Assembly: GCF_900460065.1 (NCBI RefSeq)
Contig: NZ_UAVD01000056.1
Location: 186,001-250,000 of the forward strand
DNA from: Streptomyces griseus
Lineage (GTDB): Bacteria; Actinomycetota; Actinomycetes; Streptomycetales; Streptomycetaceae
Direction: 5' to 3'
DNA: 64,000 nt
Numbering within the stretch: the stretch's first letter is position 1; every line of letters begins with the position of its first letter. Position numbers and translations under genes: made by a program. The notes under the pieces were generated by a model, which worked only from the letters and a program-made list of their open reading frames with translations, made no database searches and had not been told where the DNA came from. Below are positions 24,368 to 32,033 of this stretch, one piece after another.

Positions 24368-24436
24368 GGGCCTGTCGTCACACTGCCGTCGTCGCCCGAA
24401 GGGCCACCCGGCAGCCGGCAGCTCGATGACAGGCCC
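24368..24436 (-). terminator. Long imperfect hairpin at the LLM stop codon
   Basis: Arms 24368-24388 and 24416-24436 pair as 12 bp, a 3-nt internal loop and 6 more bp, with an inner GCCC-GGGC hairpin. The distal arm runs into the TAG stop of the LLM gene. One half (TAGGGCCTGTCATCGAGCTG on the minus strand) recurs after the TetR gene at 39697-39719. It probably ends or attenuates transcription into the amidohydrolase gene. Confidence 0.6.
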
Positions 24437-25554
24437 TAGGCGGCCCGCATCCGCGAGGTCCGGTGCACCGGGTCCGTGTCGATCCGCGGGATCACGTGCT
24501 CCCCGATCAGCCGGATCGTGTTCATCGTGTCCTCGGGGCTGATCCCGATCGGCAGGCCGAAGCTCAGCTGGTCGGCCCCCGCCCGATCCCACCGCCGGCA
24601 CTGCTTCAGCACCTCGTCCGGATCACCGCAGATCATCAGCTCCTCGGCGATCAGCAGCTCGACGATCTCCTCGGTGTACTCCGGAAGAAGCTCCGGCCAC
24701 TCCGGAATCCCCTCCGGCCGCGGAAACGTGTCGTGGTAGCGGAACAGCAGCGACTGGAGGTAGTTGAGCCCTCCGCCCACCGCGATCTCCACCGCCTTCG
24801 CGTGCGTCTCGGCACAGATGGCGGTGGACGTCACCATCACGTTGTCGTTGACGAACGCTCCGACCGGCTCCGCGTCCTTGACCGCGTTCTTGTAGGACTC
24901 GACGACCCACTCCATGTCGGAGACCTTCTGCACGCTGAAGCCCAGCACGCCGAGCCCCTTCTTGCCCGCCATGGCGTACGAGGACGGCGATCCGGCCGCG
25001 TACCACATGGCCGGGTGGGCCTTCCCGTACGGCTTCGGAAGGATCTTGCGCGGCGGCAGCGACCAGTGCTTGCCCTGGAAGCCGGCGTACTCGTCCTGGA
25101 GCCACATCTTGGGGAACTCGGCGATCGTCTCCTCCCACAGCTCCTTCGTGTGGTTCATGTCGGTGATGCCCGGCATGAACCCGAGGATCTCGTGGCTGCC
25201 CGCCCCCCGCCCGGTGCCGAACTCGAACCGCCCCCCGGAGAGGTGGTCGAGCATCGCGACCTTCTCGGCGACCTTCACCGGGTGGTTGACGGGCGCGAGC
25301 GGGTTGAAGATGCCGGAGCCGAGGTGGATGTGCTCGGTGGCGTGCGCGAGATAGCCGAGGTAGACGTCGTTGGCGGAGAGGTGCGAGTACTCCTCCAGGA
25401 AGTGGTGCTCGGAGGCCCAGGCGTACTTGAAGCCGGACTTGTCCGCCTGGATGACGTACTCGGTCTCCTCGATCAGCGCCTTGTGCTCTGCCTCGGGGTC
25501 CACCTTGGCACGCGCGGCGGGCACGTACCCCTGGACAAAGAGCCCGAATTCCAC
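24436..25554 (-). CDS. LLM-class flavin-dependent monooxygenase (luciferase-like)
   Basis: A 372-residue (beta/alpha)8 luciferase-like protein. Marks include MEFGLFVQGYVP, WASEHHFLEEYSHLSANDVY, LDHLSGGRFEFGTGRGAGS (about residues 98-116) and NDNVMVTSTAICAET. The length fits alkanal/FMNH2-dependent monooxygenases rather than the short F420 group, but cofactor choice is not certain. It probably oxygenates a small organic substrate whose products go to the amidohydrolase and aldehyde dehydrogenase downstream. Its own promoter region contains two or three CTGACG palindromic elements, indicating separate control by a TetR-type regulator. Confidence 0.88.
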   Translation of the reverse strand: MEFGLFVQGYVPAARAKVDPEAEHKALIEETEYVIQADKSGFKYAWASEHHFLEEYSHLSANDVYLGYLAHATEHIHLGSGIFNPLAPVNHPVKVAEKVAMLDHLSGGRFEFGTGRGAGSHEILGFMPGITDMNHTKELWEETIAEFPKMWLQDEYAGFQGKHWSLPPRKILPKPYGKAHPAMWYAAGSPSSYAMAGKKGLGVLGFSVQKVSDMEWVVESYKNAVKDAEPVGAFVNDNVMVTSTAICAETHAKAVEIAVGGGLNYLQSLLFRYHDTFPRPEGIPEWPELLPEYTEEIVELLIAEELMICGDPDEVLKQCRRWDRAGADQLSFGLPIGISPEDTMNTIRLIGEHVIPRIDTDPVHRTSRMRAA

Positions 25555-25579
25555 GGAGGTTCACCGTCCTCAAGTCTTC

Positions 25580-25606
25580 CTGACGACTTATCTGACGACC
25601 CGTCAG
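25580..25606. promoter_or_regulatory. CTGACG half-site plus CTGACG-ACC-CGTCAG palindrome
   Basis: A half-site (25580-25585) precedes the palindrome CTGACGACCCGTCAG (25592-25606), 38 bases upstream of the LLM gene start. Related sites occur at 25654-25668 and 27471-27485, which marks this as a recurring operator, probably of a TetR-family repressor. Confidence 0.6.
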
Positions 25607-25653
25607 ATTGCGATGCGACCGACTGTTCCACCACCACCGCGACCCGTCAATAG

Positions 25654-25668
25654 CTGACGCTTCGTCAG
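25654..25668. promoter_or_regulatory. CTGACG-CTT-CGTCAG palindromic operator
   Basis: A perfect 6+3+6 palindrome overlaps the TGA stop codon of the SDR gene and lies 100 bases upstream of the LLM gene it probably controls. It shares both half-sites with 25592-25606. Confidence 0.6.
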
Positions 25669-26450
25669 AACGGGCTGACCCCGGCCAGCCACCCCCCGTC
25701 CACGACGAACGGCTGCCCGGTGATGTACGAGGAGTCGGGGCCGGTGAGGAACAGCACCAGCGCGGCGACCTCCTCGGGCCGGCCGATCCGGCCCATCGGC
25801 ACGAGCTTGCGGTAGTACGCGTCCAGGGCCGCGCTCGACGTCGACAGATCGGCCTCCGCGTCCAGCAGGGCCGGATTGCTCATCGCGGTGTCGACGGCCC
25901 CCGGGCATACGGCGTTGACCCGGATCCCCTTCCCGGCCAGCTCCATGGCGGCGACCCTGGTCAGCCCCAGCACCGCGTGCTTGGTCGCGGCGTACGCGCC
26001 CACCAGGGGCATGCCGGTCAGGCCGGTGTACGAGGACGTGTTCACGATCGTCCCGCCGCCCGCGGCCTCGATCTCGGGCGCGACGGCGCGCATCCCGAGG
26101 AACGCGCCCGTCATGTTGACCCGCACCACCTGCTCGAACTCGTCCAGCGGGGTGTTGACCAGCTCGTTGAAGCGCAGGATGCCGGCGTTGTTGACCAGTC
26201 CGTCGATCTTGCCGAAGGCGTCCTTGGCCACGGCGACGGCGGCGCCCCAGTCCTCCTCGCTCCCGACGTCCAGCCGCACGAACCGGGCGACCGACTCCCC
26301 CAGCTCCTCGGCCAGCGACTCCCCCTGCTCGACCAGCACATCGGCGACGACGACCCGCGCCCCCTCCTCGACGAAGATCCGCGCCTCCTGCTCGCCCTGC
26401 CCGCGCGCCGCCCCGGTGACCAGGACGACCCGCCCGTCCAGCTTGCCCAT
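25665..26450 (-). CDS. Short-chain dehydrogenase/reductase (SDR)
   Basis: A 261-residue classical SDR. It has the NAD(P) motif TGAARGQG (residues about 12-19), NNAGI, the catalytic Ser in NTSSYTGLTG with Tyr-Lys in YAATK, and the C-terminal PGAVDTAM and GQPFVVDGGW. An acidic residue after beta-2 (VVVADV) suggests NAD preference. It should interconvert an alcohol and a ketone. AAGGAGA lies 7 bases before ATG 26450. It follows the LLM gene at 26462 by 11 bases, so the two are cotranscribed. Confidence 0.9.
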   Translation of the reverse strand: MGKLDGRVVLVTGAARGQGEQEARIFVEEGARVVVADVLVEQGESLAEELGESVARFVRLDVGSEEDWGAAVAVAKDAFGKIDGLVNNAGILRFNELVNTPLDEFEQVVRVNMTGAFLGMRAVAPEIEAAGGGTIVNTSSYTGLTGMPLVGAYAATKHAVLGLTRVAAMELAGKGIRVNAVCPGAVDTAMSNPALLDAEADLSTSSAALDAYYRKLVPMGRIGRPEEVAALVLFLTGPDSSYITGQPFVVDGGWLAGVSPF

Positions 26451-26461
26451 GCCCGTCTCCT

Positions 26462-27406
26462 TCACGTGCCGAGGTGGGGGGCCACGTCCGTGCCGAACGC
26501 CGCCATCTGATCGGTCAGTTCGTCCACGCTCCGGCTGCGGAAGCGGACCTGGATCTGGTGCACGCCGATCGCCGCGTACTCCCGCAGCGACTCGGCGAGC
26601 GCTTCCGGCTTCCCGCTGAGCGTGCGCCGCCCCACGGACCACCCGGGCTCACCCACGTACAGCGGCTCGGTGATCGCACCGACGACGATGCGCTCCTCGA
26701 TCCCCACCTCCTCCCGCAGGGCGTGCACCCGGGCGATCTGGGCGGGCAGCCGGTCCCGGGCATCGCCCTGCGGCAGCCACCCGTCCCCGCGCACGGCGGC
26801 CCGGCGGGTGGCGGCGGGCGAGGAGCCGCCCACCCAGATCGGCACCCGCTCCTGGACCGGCCGGGGCAACTGCCCGAGCCCGCCGAACGAGAACCGCTCC
26901 CCCGCGAACTCCGGGTACTCCTCCGGCCCGAGCGCGGCCCGCAGCGCGTCGATCGACTCGTCCAGCACCCGCCCGCGCCCGTCGAAGTCCGCCCCGACCG
27001 CCTCGAACTCCTCCCGCACGTGCCCGGCCCCGACCCCGAGGATCAGCCGCCCGCCACTGAGGTGGTCGAGGGTGGCGTACTGCTTGGCGGTGACGAGCGG
27101 ATGGCGCAGCCCGACGACGGCGACATGGCTCATGAGCAGAACGCGCTCGGTGACCCCGGCGAGAAAGGCGAGCGTGGCGACCGGGTCGTACCAGACGGTG
27201 CTCATGCCCTCCGCCAGCCGACGCGGGATCGCGACGTGGTCGCAGCCGGCGACGTAGGCGAACCCGCAGCGATCGGCGGCGCGGGCGACGCGGACGAGAT
27301 CGGCGGGGGTCGCCGCCGCCTCCCAGGGTTCCGCGTAGATGGCGCTCTGCGACTGGACCGGCAGCTGCATCCCGTACGCCGGCGGCCCATCGGGCGATAT
27401 CGGCAC
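26462..27406 (-). CDS. LLM-class F420-dependent oxidoreductase
   Basis: A 314-residue luciferase-like oxidoreductase. It has a central LDHLSGGRLILGVGAGHVREE (about residues 116-136) and a C-terminal IGVHQIQVRFRSRSVDELTD. Size and pattern match F420-dependent LLM proteins (TIGR03619-like). GTG 27406 is preceded by AGGAGG at 6 bases. It is the first gene of the minus-strand cluster, with an operator-like palindrome 65 bases upstream. It probably performs the first redox step on the cluster's substrate, and F420 would come from fbiC in this window. Confidence 0.85.
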   Translation of the reverse strand: MPISPDGPPAYGMQLPVQSQSAIYAEPWEAAATPADLVRVARAADRCGFAYVAGCDHVAIPRRLAEGMSTVWYDPVATLAFLAGVTERVLLMSHVAVVGLRHPLVTAKQYATLDHLSGGRLILGVGAGHVREEFEAVGADFDGRGRVLDESIDALRAALGPEEYPEFAGERFSFGGLGQLPRPVQERVPIWVGGSSPAATRRAAVRGDGWLPQGDARDRLPAQIARVHALREEVGIEERIVVGAITEPLYVGEPGWSVGRRTLSGKPEALAESLREYAAIGVHQIQVRFRSRSVDELTDQMAAFGTDVAPHLGT

Positions 27407-27470
27407 GGCGGCCTCCTTCCCCTCCGGCCCGGAACGGTCCCGCCCCGGGCGACGGCCGCCATCGTCATAC

Positions 27471-27485
27471 CTGACGGACCATCAG
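27471..27485. promoter_or_regulatory. CTGACG-GAC-CATCAG operator-like palindrome
   Basis: One base from perfect, this site belongs to the same group as those at 25592 and 25654. It lies between the LLM gene (minus) and the VOC gene (plus), so it may control the whole catabolic cluster and possibly the VOC gene. Confidence 0.5.
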
Positions 27486-27634
27486 ACAAGGGGTGGGGGG
27501 ACATCCGGGTGCGCCGGCGCCGGACACCGATGAGTTTCGCGGCCGGCCGCGGTCACCCCTACGCGAGAGAACGGCACGACCGGCGCGGCCACCCGGCACG
27601 CGGCGACACATGATCACCAGAGCGGGGAACAGCC

Positions 27635-28039
27635 ATGACAGCCTCCACCGACGACAGCACCGGCACCACGGACGCCGCGGGCATCACCGGCCTCGGGGTC
27701 GTCCTCGGCAGCACGGACTCCGACGCCCTGATCGCCTGGTACCGGGCGGCGCTGGAGCCCCTGGGCGCCCACTGGGCGGAGCACCTCCTGGTCATCGGCC
27801 CGGGCGCGATCATCGGATTCGACGAACGGGACGACGTGGCGGACCAGGCCGCCGAACCGGGCCGCCAGCTGATCAACCTCACCGTGCGCGACATCCGGGC
27901 GGCGGAGAGGCACCTGAACGCGCTGGGGGTGACCTGGGTGCGCCCGGTCGAGGAGGTCGGGGGCGGCTGGTACTTCTCGACGATCGTGGACCCGGTGGGC
28001 AACTACCTCCAGATCCTCCAGGGCCCGGGCGCACCCTGA
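27635..28039 (+). CDS. VOC-family (glyoxalase/dioxygenase fold) protein
   Basis: A 134-residue single-copy vicinal-oxygen-chelate protein with the paired beta-alpha-beta-beta-beta pattern. Landmarks are LIAWYRAALEPLGAHWAEH, a central NLTVRDIRAAERHLNALGV and the terminal DPVGNYLQIL, which usually supplies metal-binding or substrate residues. Function within the superfamily (lyase, isomerase, resistance) cannot be assigned. A GGGGAA site lies 7 bases before the ATG. It is divergent from the LLM cluster. Confidence 0.85.
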   Translation: MTASTDDSTGTTDAAGITGLGVVLGSTDSDALIAWYRAALEPLGAHWAEHLLVIGPGAIIGFDERDDVADQAAEPGRQLINLTVRDIRAAERHLNALGVTWVRPVEEVGGGWYFSTIVDPVGNYLQILQGPGAP

Positions 28040-28119
28040 CGCCCCGATGCCGGGCGGCCCCTTGGGTCGCCGGTGCCCCACCCGGGTGCTGGGGCGGGGG
28101 GACGGCGCTCGACCGGGTC

Positions 28120-29007
28120 TCACGCCTCCGCGTCGCCCCACTCCGCCACGTCCACCTCGTCGCCCACCGACAGCTTGCCCGGCCGCACCACGGAGAACTT
28201 CGCGCCGAACACCACCCCGCCGCCCGGTGCCCGGCGGTAGCCCGCGAGGGTCCGCAGCGGCTCCGGGCCGCCCCGCGCCCCGGCCTCCTGGTCGACCAGG
28301 GTCACCGCGCAGCGGACGGCGAGCTTGGTGTAGCCCAGGTCGGCCGCACCGATGGTCATGCGGCGGATCCGGTCCTCGGCGTGCGGCTCCGCCGCCCAGT
28401 CCTCACCGTGGCTCCCCTCGGGGCGGCTGTCGACGACGATGTTCGGCCGGAAGCGGTCCATGGCCAGGGGCGGGGCGCCGCGCTCGGCCATCCGCGCGTT
28501 CAGGTTCCCGAGCGAGGCGCGGGAGAGCAGATGCACGGCACTGCTGTCCGCGTAGCCGGAGGTGCCCGGGGTCAGACCGTCGGTCCTGCGGTCGTGCTCC
28601 GGCGGCACCCGGACCAGTCGGCTCGGGGCGCCCAGGAAGTCCGAGAGCCAGGCCGCCGCCGCCTCGCCCTGGTCGATGCCCCGGAACGTCGCTCCGAAGA
28701 GGTCGACGTCGCGCCGGGGCGCGGAAGTGACGACGTCGAGGTCCAGCCCGTCGCCACCACCGCGGACCCCGTCACCGCTCCCCCGCTCCGCCGACGCGAG
28801 CGTGAGCCTGCCGCCGTCGGCGCTGATGGTGGGCCGGACGAGGGCGAGGCGGGGGTCGCGGCGTTGGGTGCGGTAGACCCCGTCGACGCTGACGACCATG
28901 AAGCTGCGGTCGTGCGCGAGACCCGCCGGCGTGAGGTACGCACTGTCCAGGGACGTTCCCGCGCAGCCCTTGACGGGGTAGGTCAACAGATCGACGACGG
29001 TCGCCAT
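28120..29007 (-). CDS. MOSC-domain protein (molybdenum cofactor sulfurase C-terminal-like)
   Basis: A 295-residue protein. Residues 1-100 form the MOSC N-terminal beta-barrel (VVDLLTYPVKGCAGTSLDSA, LAHDRSFMVV). The rest is the MOSC domain, with FRPNIVVDS (about residue 190), the conserved Cys in LAVRCAVTLVDQEAG and the final GAKFSVVRPGKLSVGDEV. By family analogy it binds a molybdenum cofactor and may reduce N-hydroxylated compounds or pass sulfur to Moco, as YcbX or mARC proteins do. Electron partner unknown. Convergent with the VOC gene. Confidence 0.88.
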   Translation of the reverse strand: MATVVDLLTYPVKGCAGTSLDSAYLTPAGLAHDRSFMVVSVDGVYRTQRRDPRLALVRPTISADGGRLTLASAERGSGDGVRGGGDGLDLDVVTSAPRRDVDLFGATFRGIDQGEAAAAWLSDFLGAPSRLVRVPPEHDRRTDGLTPGTSGYADSSAVHLLSRASLGNLNARMAERGAPPLAMDRFRPNIVVDSRPEGSHGEDWAAEPHAEDRIRRMTIGAADLGYTKLAVRCAVTLVDQEAGARGGPEPLRTLAGYRRAPGGGVVFGAKFSVVRPGKLSVGDEVDVAEWGDAEA

Positions 29008-29162
29008 GCGGCCCGCTCCTCCGTGAGGTCCCCGGCCCCCGGAACTTCCGCCGTCGGGCCCGTACGGCCAGGGTGCCAGGCCGGGCCGATCTTGCTCGAC
29101 GGCTTTTGCGCCGGACCGGGGCGCGCCAGCGGGCCGGGCCTCCCCGGCTCAGCAGTCCGGGC

Positions 29163-29993
29163 TCAGCAGTTCGGGATCACCGCCCCGTTGTTGTCGCGGG
29201 CCTCGTCATTGCCCCAGCGGGAGAGGTAGTACGCGGAGACGTACGCGTTGCGGCCGTTCTTGCCCGCGTACACCGTGTCCAGGTCGGTGCGCAGCCACCA
29301 GTGGTTGAACTGGGTGGCGGTGCCGACCCGCGCTCCCCACACCTTGCAGTACACGTAGTTCGTGCCGGCGTTCAGGACGCCCTGGGCGTCGGCCGTGTTC
29401 GCGGCGGCGTAGCCGGTGGCGTTGGCGAACGTGTCGACCCAGTGCTTGCCGCCGCTGCCACCGCAACCGTTGTCGCTGGTCAGGTACTTGCTGTAGTACG
29501 AGCCCGGATACGGGGCGAGCGAGCGGCCGTTGATGACGATGTTCTGGCCGACGCCGTTGTACAGCTGCTCGTAGTGGATGTGGGCGCCGGAGCTGTTCCC
29601 GGTCGATCCGGTGGTGCCGATCTGCTGGCCCTGGGCGACCTGGGCCCCGTTGGCGACGGAGAAGGCGGCGAGGTGGAAGTAGTACGTCTTCCAGCCGCCG
29701 CCGTGCTCGACCGCGATGTAGTTGCCCGCGCCGCTCGGCTGGGAGTAGCGGTAGGCGGTTCCGGCGGCCGAGGCGAGGACCGGGGAGCCGGCGGTCGCCC
29801 CGCCGTCGGTGCGGACGAAGTCGAGGGCCTGTCTGACCTCGGCGGAGTGATGGCTGTACGTCCATTGCTGGCCGCAGCCGTAAGGGGCCTTGAAGTTGGG
29901 GGCGGCGGCGGCCGGGCTCGCGGTGGCGGTGACCGTGAGCAGGCCCCCGAGGAGCGCCAGCAGGGCCAGCAGACTGGTACGGGTCGAGCGCAT
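29163..29993 (-). CDS. Secreted M23-family peptidoglycan metallopeptidase
   Basis: A 276-residue exported protein. The signal peptide (residues 1-30) ends near AAAA-PNF. The M23 (LytM/lysostaphin) domain spans about residues 35-165, with the zinc ligands in the ALDF and GAHIHYE segments and the typical YYFHLAAF. A C-terminal domain of about 100 residues (VDTFANATGYAAANTADAQG) resembles the SH3-like wall-binding tail of Streptomyces endopeptidases. It should cut peptide cross-links of peptidoglycan outside the cell. After the stop, a 14-base segment repeats (CTGCTGA-GCCCGGA-CTGCTGA), a small duplication of the gene end. Confidence 0.92.
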   Translation of the reverse strand: MRSTRTSLLALLALLGGLLTVTATASPAAAAPNFKAPYGCGQQWTYSHHSAEVRQALDFVRTDGGATAGSPVLASAAGTAYRYSQPSGAGNYIAVEHGGGWKTYYFHLAAFSVANGAQVAQGQQIGTTGSTGNSSGAHIHYEQLYNGVGQNIVINGRSLAPYPGSYYSKYLTSDNGCGGSGGKHWVDTFANATGYAAANTADAQGVLNAGTNYVYCKVWGARVGTATQFNHWWLRTDLDTVYAGKNGRNAYVSAYYLSRWGNDEARDNNGAVIPNC

Positions 29994-30230
29994 GGGCGGG
30001 ACGTCCTCCGGGTCGACAACCGGGCAGTGGGGTGCGGGGTGCGGAACGTGAGGTGGGCGCGGCGCGAAGTACCTGTATGTCTACGCGAGTTGAACGCGAG
30101 ACCAGGGTGCCGCAACTTCCGGCCGAGGGACAGCCCCCGCGAGGGACTTCCGGGGCCCGGGGGGCGGGTGCACGGCCCCGCGCCCCGGCGCTCCCCGGCC
30201 CGCCCCGGCCCCCCTGATACCGTCGATCGC

Positions 30231-30287
30231 ATGTCTGCAGCTTCGTGTGCGGCCGGTTGCGCCGCGGTGACCAGGACCCTCCGCTAG
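30231..30287 (+). CDS. 18-residue leader peptide upstream of the MFS exporter
   Basis: ATG at 30231 opens MSAASCAAGCAAVTRTLR, stopping at TAG 30285-30287. TACCGT (30218-30223) lies exactly 7 bases before the ATG, the leaderless geometry seen elsewhere in the window. The stop codon lies within the perfect palindrome CCGCTAGCGG, and GGTGAC at 30266-30271 can pair with GTCACC at 30310-30315. The peptide ends 109 bases before the exporter start. Two cysteines and a C-terminal R-T-L-R are the notable residues. A role in ribosome-mediated attenuation is inferred. The rest of the 403-bp gap (29994-30230) shows only the M23 gene's upstream region. Confidence 0.5.
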   Translation: MSAASCAAGCAAVTRTLR

Positions 30288-30396
30288 CGGCGGGGCGTTC
30301 TGCTCACCCGTCACCAGAGCGTCCAGCCGCTTCGTGATCAGATCCGGGCGGCCTCTTCGCGCTGCTCGGAACCGTTTCTGAGCTACGGAGCACCTG

Positions 30397-31875
30397 ATGT
30401 TCTCAGGCATCCCCTCTTCCCGCGGATCGTCCCGCGGATGGTCCCGCCGTTCTTCCCGCCGGTGCGCCGGCGGGCGCGGCCCGTCCCCCGCACGCGCGTG
30501 GCTGGTGCTGTGCGCGATGTCCATGCTCCAGTTCTTCATCGCGGTCGACGTGACCGTGGTCACCGTCGCCCTGCCGTCGATCGGCGCCGACCTCGGCGTC
30601 GACGGGCACTCCCTGACCTGGGTCGTGGTCGGCTACACGGTCTCCGGCGGCGGCCTGCTGATGTTCGGCGGCCGGCTGGGCGACCTGCTCGGGCGACGGC
30701 GCGTACTGCTGCTGGGCACCGGCCTGTTCGGCGTCGCGTCGCTGCTGGCGGGCCTGGCCCCCACGTTCGGCCTGCTGGTCGTCGCGCGCCTGCTCCAGGG
30801 CGCCGGGGAGGCCGTCGCGCTGCCCGCCGCGATGGCCACCGTCATCCTGATGTTCCCGGAGGGGCCGCGCCGGTCGCGGGCCCTCGGCGTGTGGGCGGCG
30901 GTGGCCAGCTGCGGACTCGTGCTCGGGTTCGTGCTGTCCGGTGTCATCACCGCGCACCTGGGGTGGCGGTGGATCTTCCTGATCTCGGTACCGTTCATCC
31001 TGGTCGTCCTGTCGGCGGCCGTCTTCCTGGTCGACCGCGACCGGCCCGTGTCCGGGGACCGGCGGGCGCTGGACCTTCCCGGCGCACTGCTGCTGACCGC
31101 CTGCCCGCTGCTGTTCACGCTCGGCGTGGTCGAGGCCGGTGAGCCCGGCACGTCCCCGTGGCCGGCCCCGGCGGCGCTGACCGGGGCGGTGGCGGCCGGG
31201 ATCGGGTTCGTACGGGTCGAGGCGCGCTCGCGCAATCCGCTGGTGCCGCTGCGCCTGATCGCCCACCGCACCCGGGTCGCGGCCAACCTGGCCACGATGC
31301 TGCTGAGCGGGGCCCTGTCGACGTCGTTCCTGCTGTTCACGTTCTCCCTTCAGGACCGGCTGGGCATGGGACCGCTGGGCGCGGGGCTGACGATGCTGCC
31401 CCTGGCGGTCTCGCTGATCGTGTTCTCCCTGCTGGCGCCCCGCCTGCTGGGCCGCTGGGGGCCCCGCGCGTGCGTGCTCGCCGGCCTGGGGTGCACGGCG
31501 GCGGCGATGGCGGCCATCGCGCTCGTCTCGGCCTCGTCCGCGGACGGGGCCGCGCTGGTCCCGGCCATGGTGCTGGTCGCGGCCGGTATGGGATTCGGCA
31601 TCGTCGGTCTCCAGTACGTCGCGGTCACCGGCGTCACCGAGGACGACGCCGGGATCGCCTCGGGCGTCCAGCGCGCCGCCGACCAGCTGGGCGGCGCGGC
31701 CGGGGTGACCGTCTGCGTGGGGGTCGGCTTCGCGCCCACCCTGCACTCCTTCGATCCGTTCCTGGTGGCCACGGTGCTCGCCGGCGCGGGTCTGGTGGCG
31801 GGTGCGGTCGTGGCCCGGCGGATGCCCGGGCCCGCCGCGGCGGCCGGGGCGGGCGCGCGGGAACAGGCCGGGTGA
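30397..31875 (+). CDS. MFS drug exporter, DHA2 (14-helix) family
   Basis: A 492-residue proton-coupled exporter. It has a basic, serine-rich N-terminal tail of about 35 residues, then 13-14 membrane helices. The first is WLVLCAMSMLQFFIAVDVTV with the family Asp. Motif A appears as GGRLGDLLGRRR (about residues 91-102), and the region near helix 5 is AVASCGLVLGFVLSGVI. Length matches DHA2 multidrug transporters. GGAG lies 8 bases before ATG 30397. A leader peptide upstream suggests translation-dependent induction, perhaps by an antibiotic. Substrate unknown. It ends at a 15-bp hairpin. Confidence 0.9.
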   Translation: MFSGIPSSRGSSRGWSRRSSRRCAGGRGPSPARAWLVLCAMSMLQFFIAVDVTVVTVALPSIGADLGVDGHSLTWVVVGYTVSGGGLLMFGGRLGDLLGRRRVLLLGTGLFGVASLLAGLAPTFGLLVVARLLQGAGEAVALPAAMATVILMFPEGPRRSRALGVWAAVASCGLVLGFVLSGVITAHLGWRWIFLISVPFILVVLSAAVFLVDRDRPVSGDRRALDLPGALLLTACPLLFTLGVVEAGEPGTSPWPAPAALTGAVAAGIGFVRVEARSRNPLVPLRLIAHRTRVAANLATMLLSGALSTSFLLFTFSLQDRLGMGPLGAGLTMLPLAVSLIVFSLLAPRLLGRWGPRACVLAGLGCTAAAMAAIALVSASSADGAALVPAMVLVAAGMGFGIVGLQYVAVTGVTEDDAGIASGVQRAADQLGGAAGVTVCVGVGFAPTLHSFDPFLVATVLAGAGLVAGAVVARRMPGPAAAAGAGAREQAG

Positions 31876-31883
31876 GCTGACGG

Positions 31884-31935
31884 GGGCACGCCGCGGCCCG
31901 GCCGCCTCCGGGTGGGCGCCGGCCGCGGCGTGCCC
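31884..31935 (+). terminator. Terminator of the MFS exporter
   Basis: GGGCACGCCGCGGCC (31884-31898) pairs perfectly with GGCCGCGGCGTGCCC (31921-31935) around a 22-base, partly self-pairing loop, 9 bases after the exporter stop. Confidence 0.7.
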
Positions 31936-32033
31936 GCTCCGCCTTCACCCGGCGGAGTGGAGCCGGTCGCCCGCAGGGGTGGTACGGCCTCGCCGTGCGC
32001 GGTTCGCGCGGCCGGGTGCCGAACCATGAGCGC

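Noticed and set aside
24364..24440. Insertion sequence end or MITE
   Set aside because: Inverted arms and a second copy elsewhere exist, but there is no transposase and no clear target duplication, so I record it only as a terminator and a repeat.
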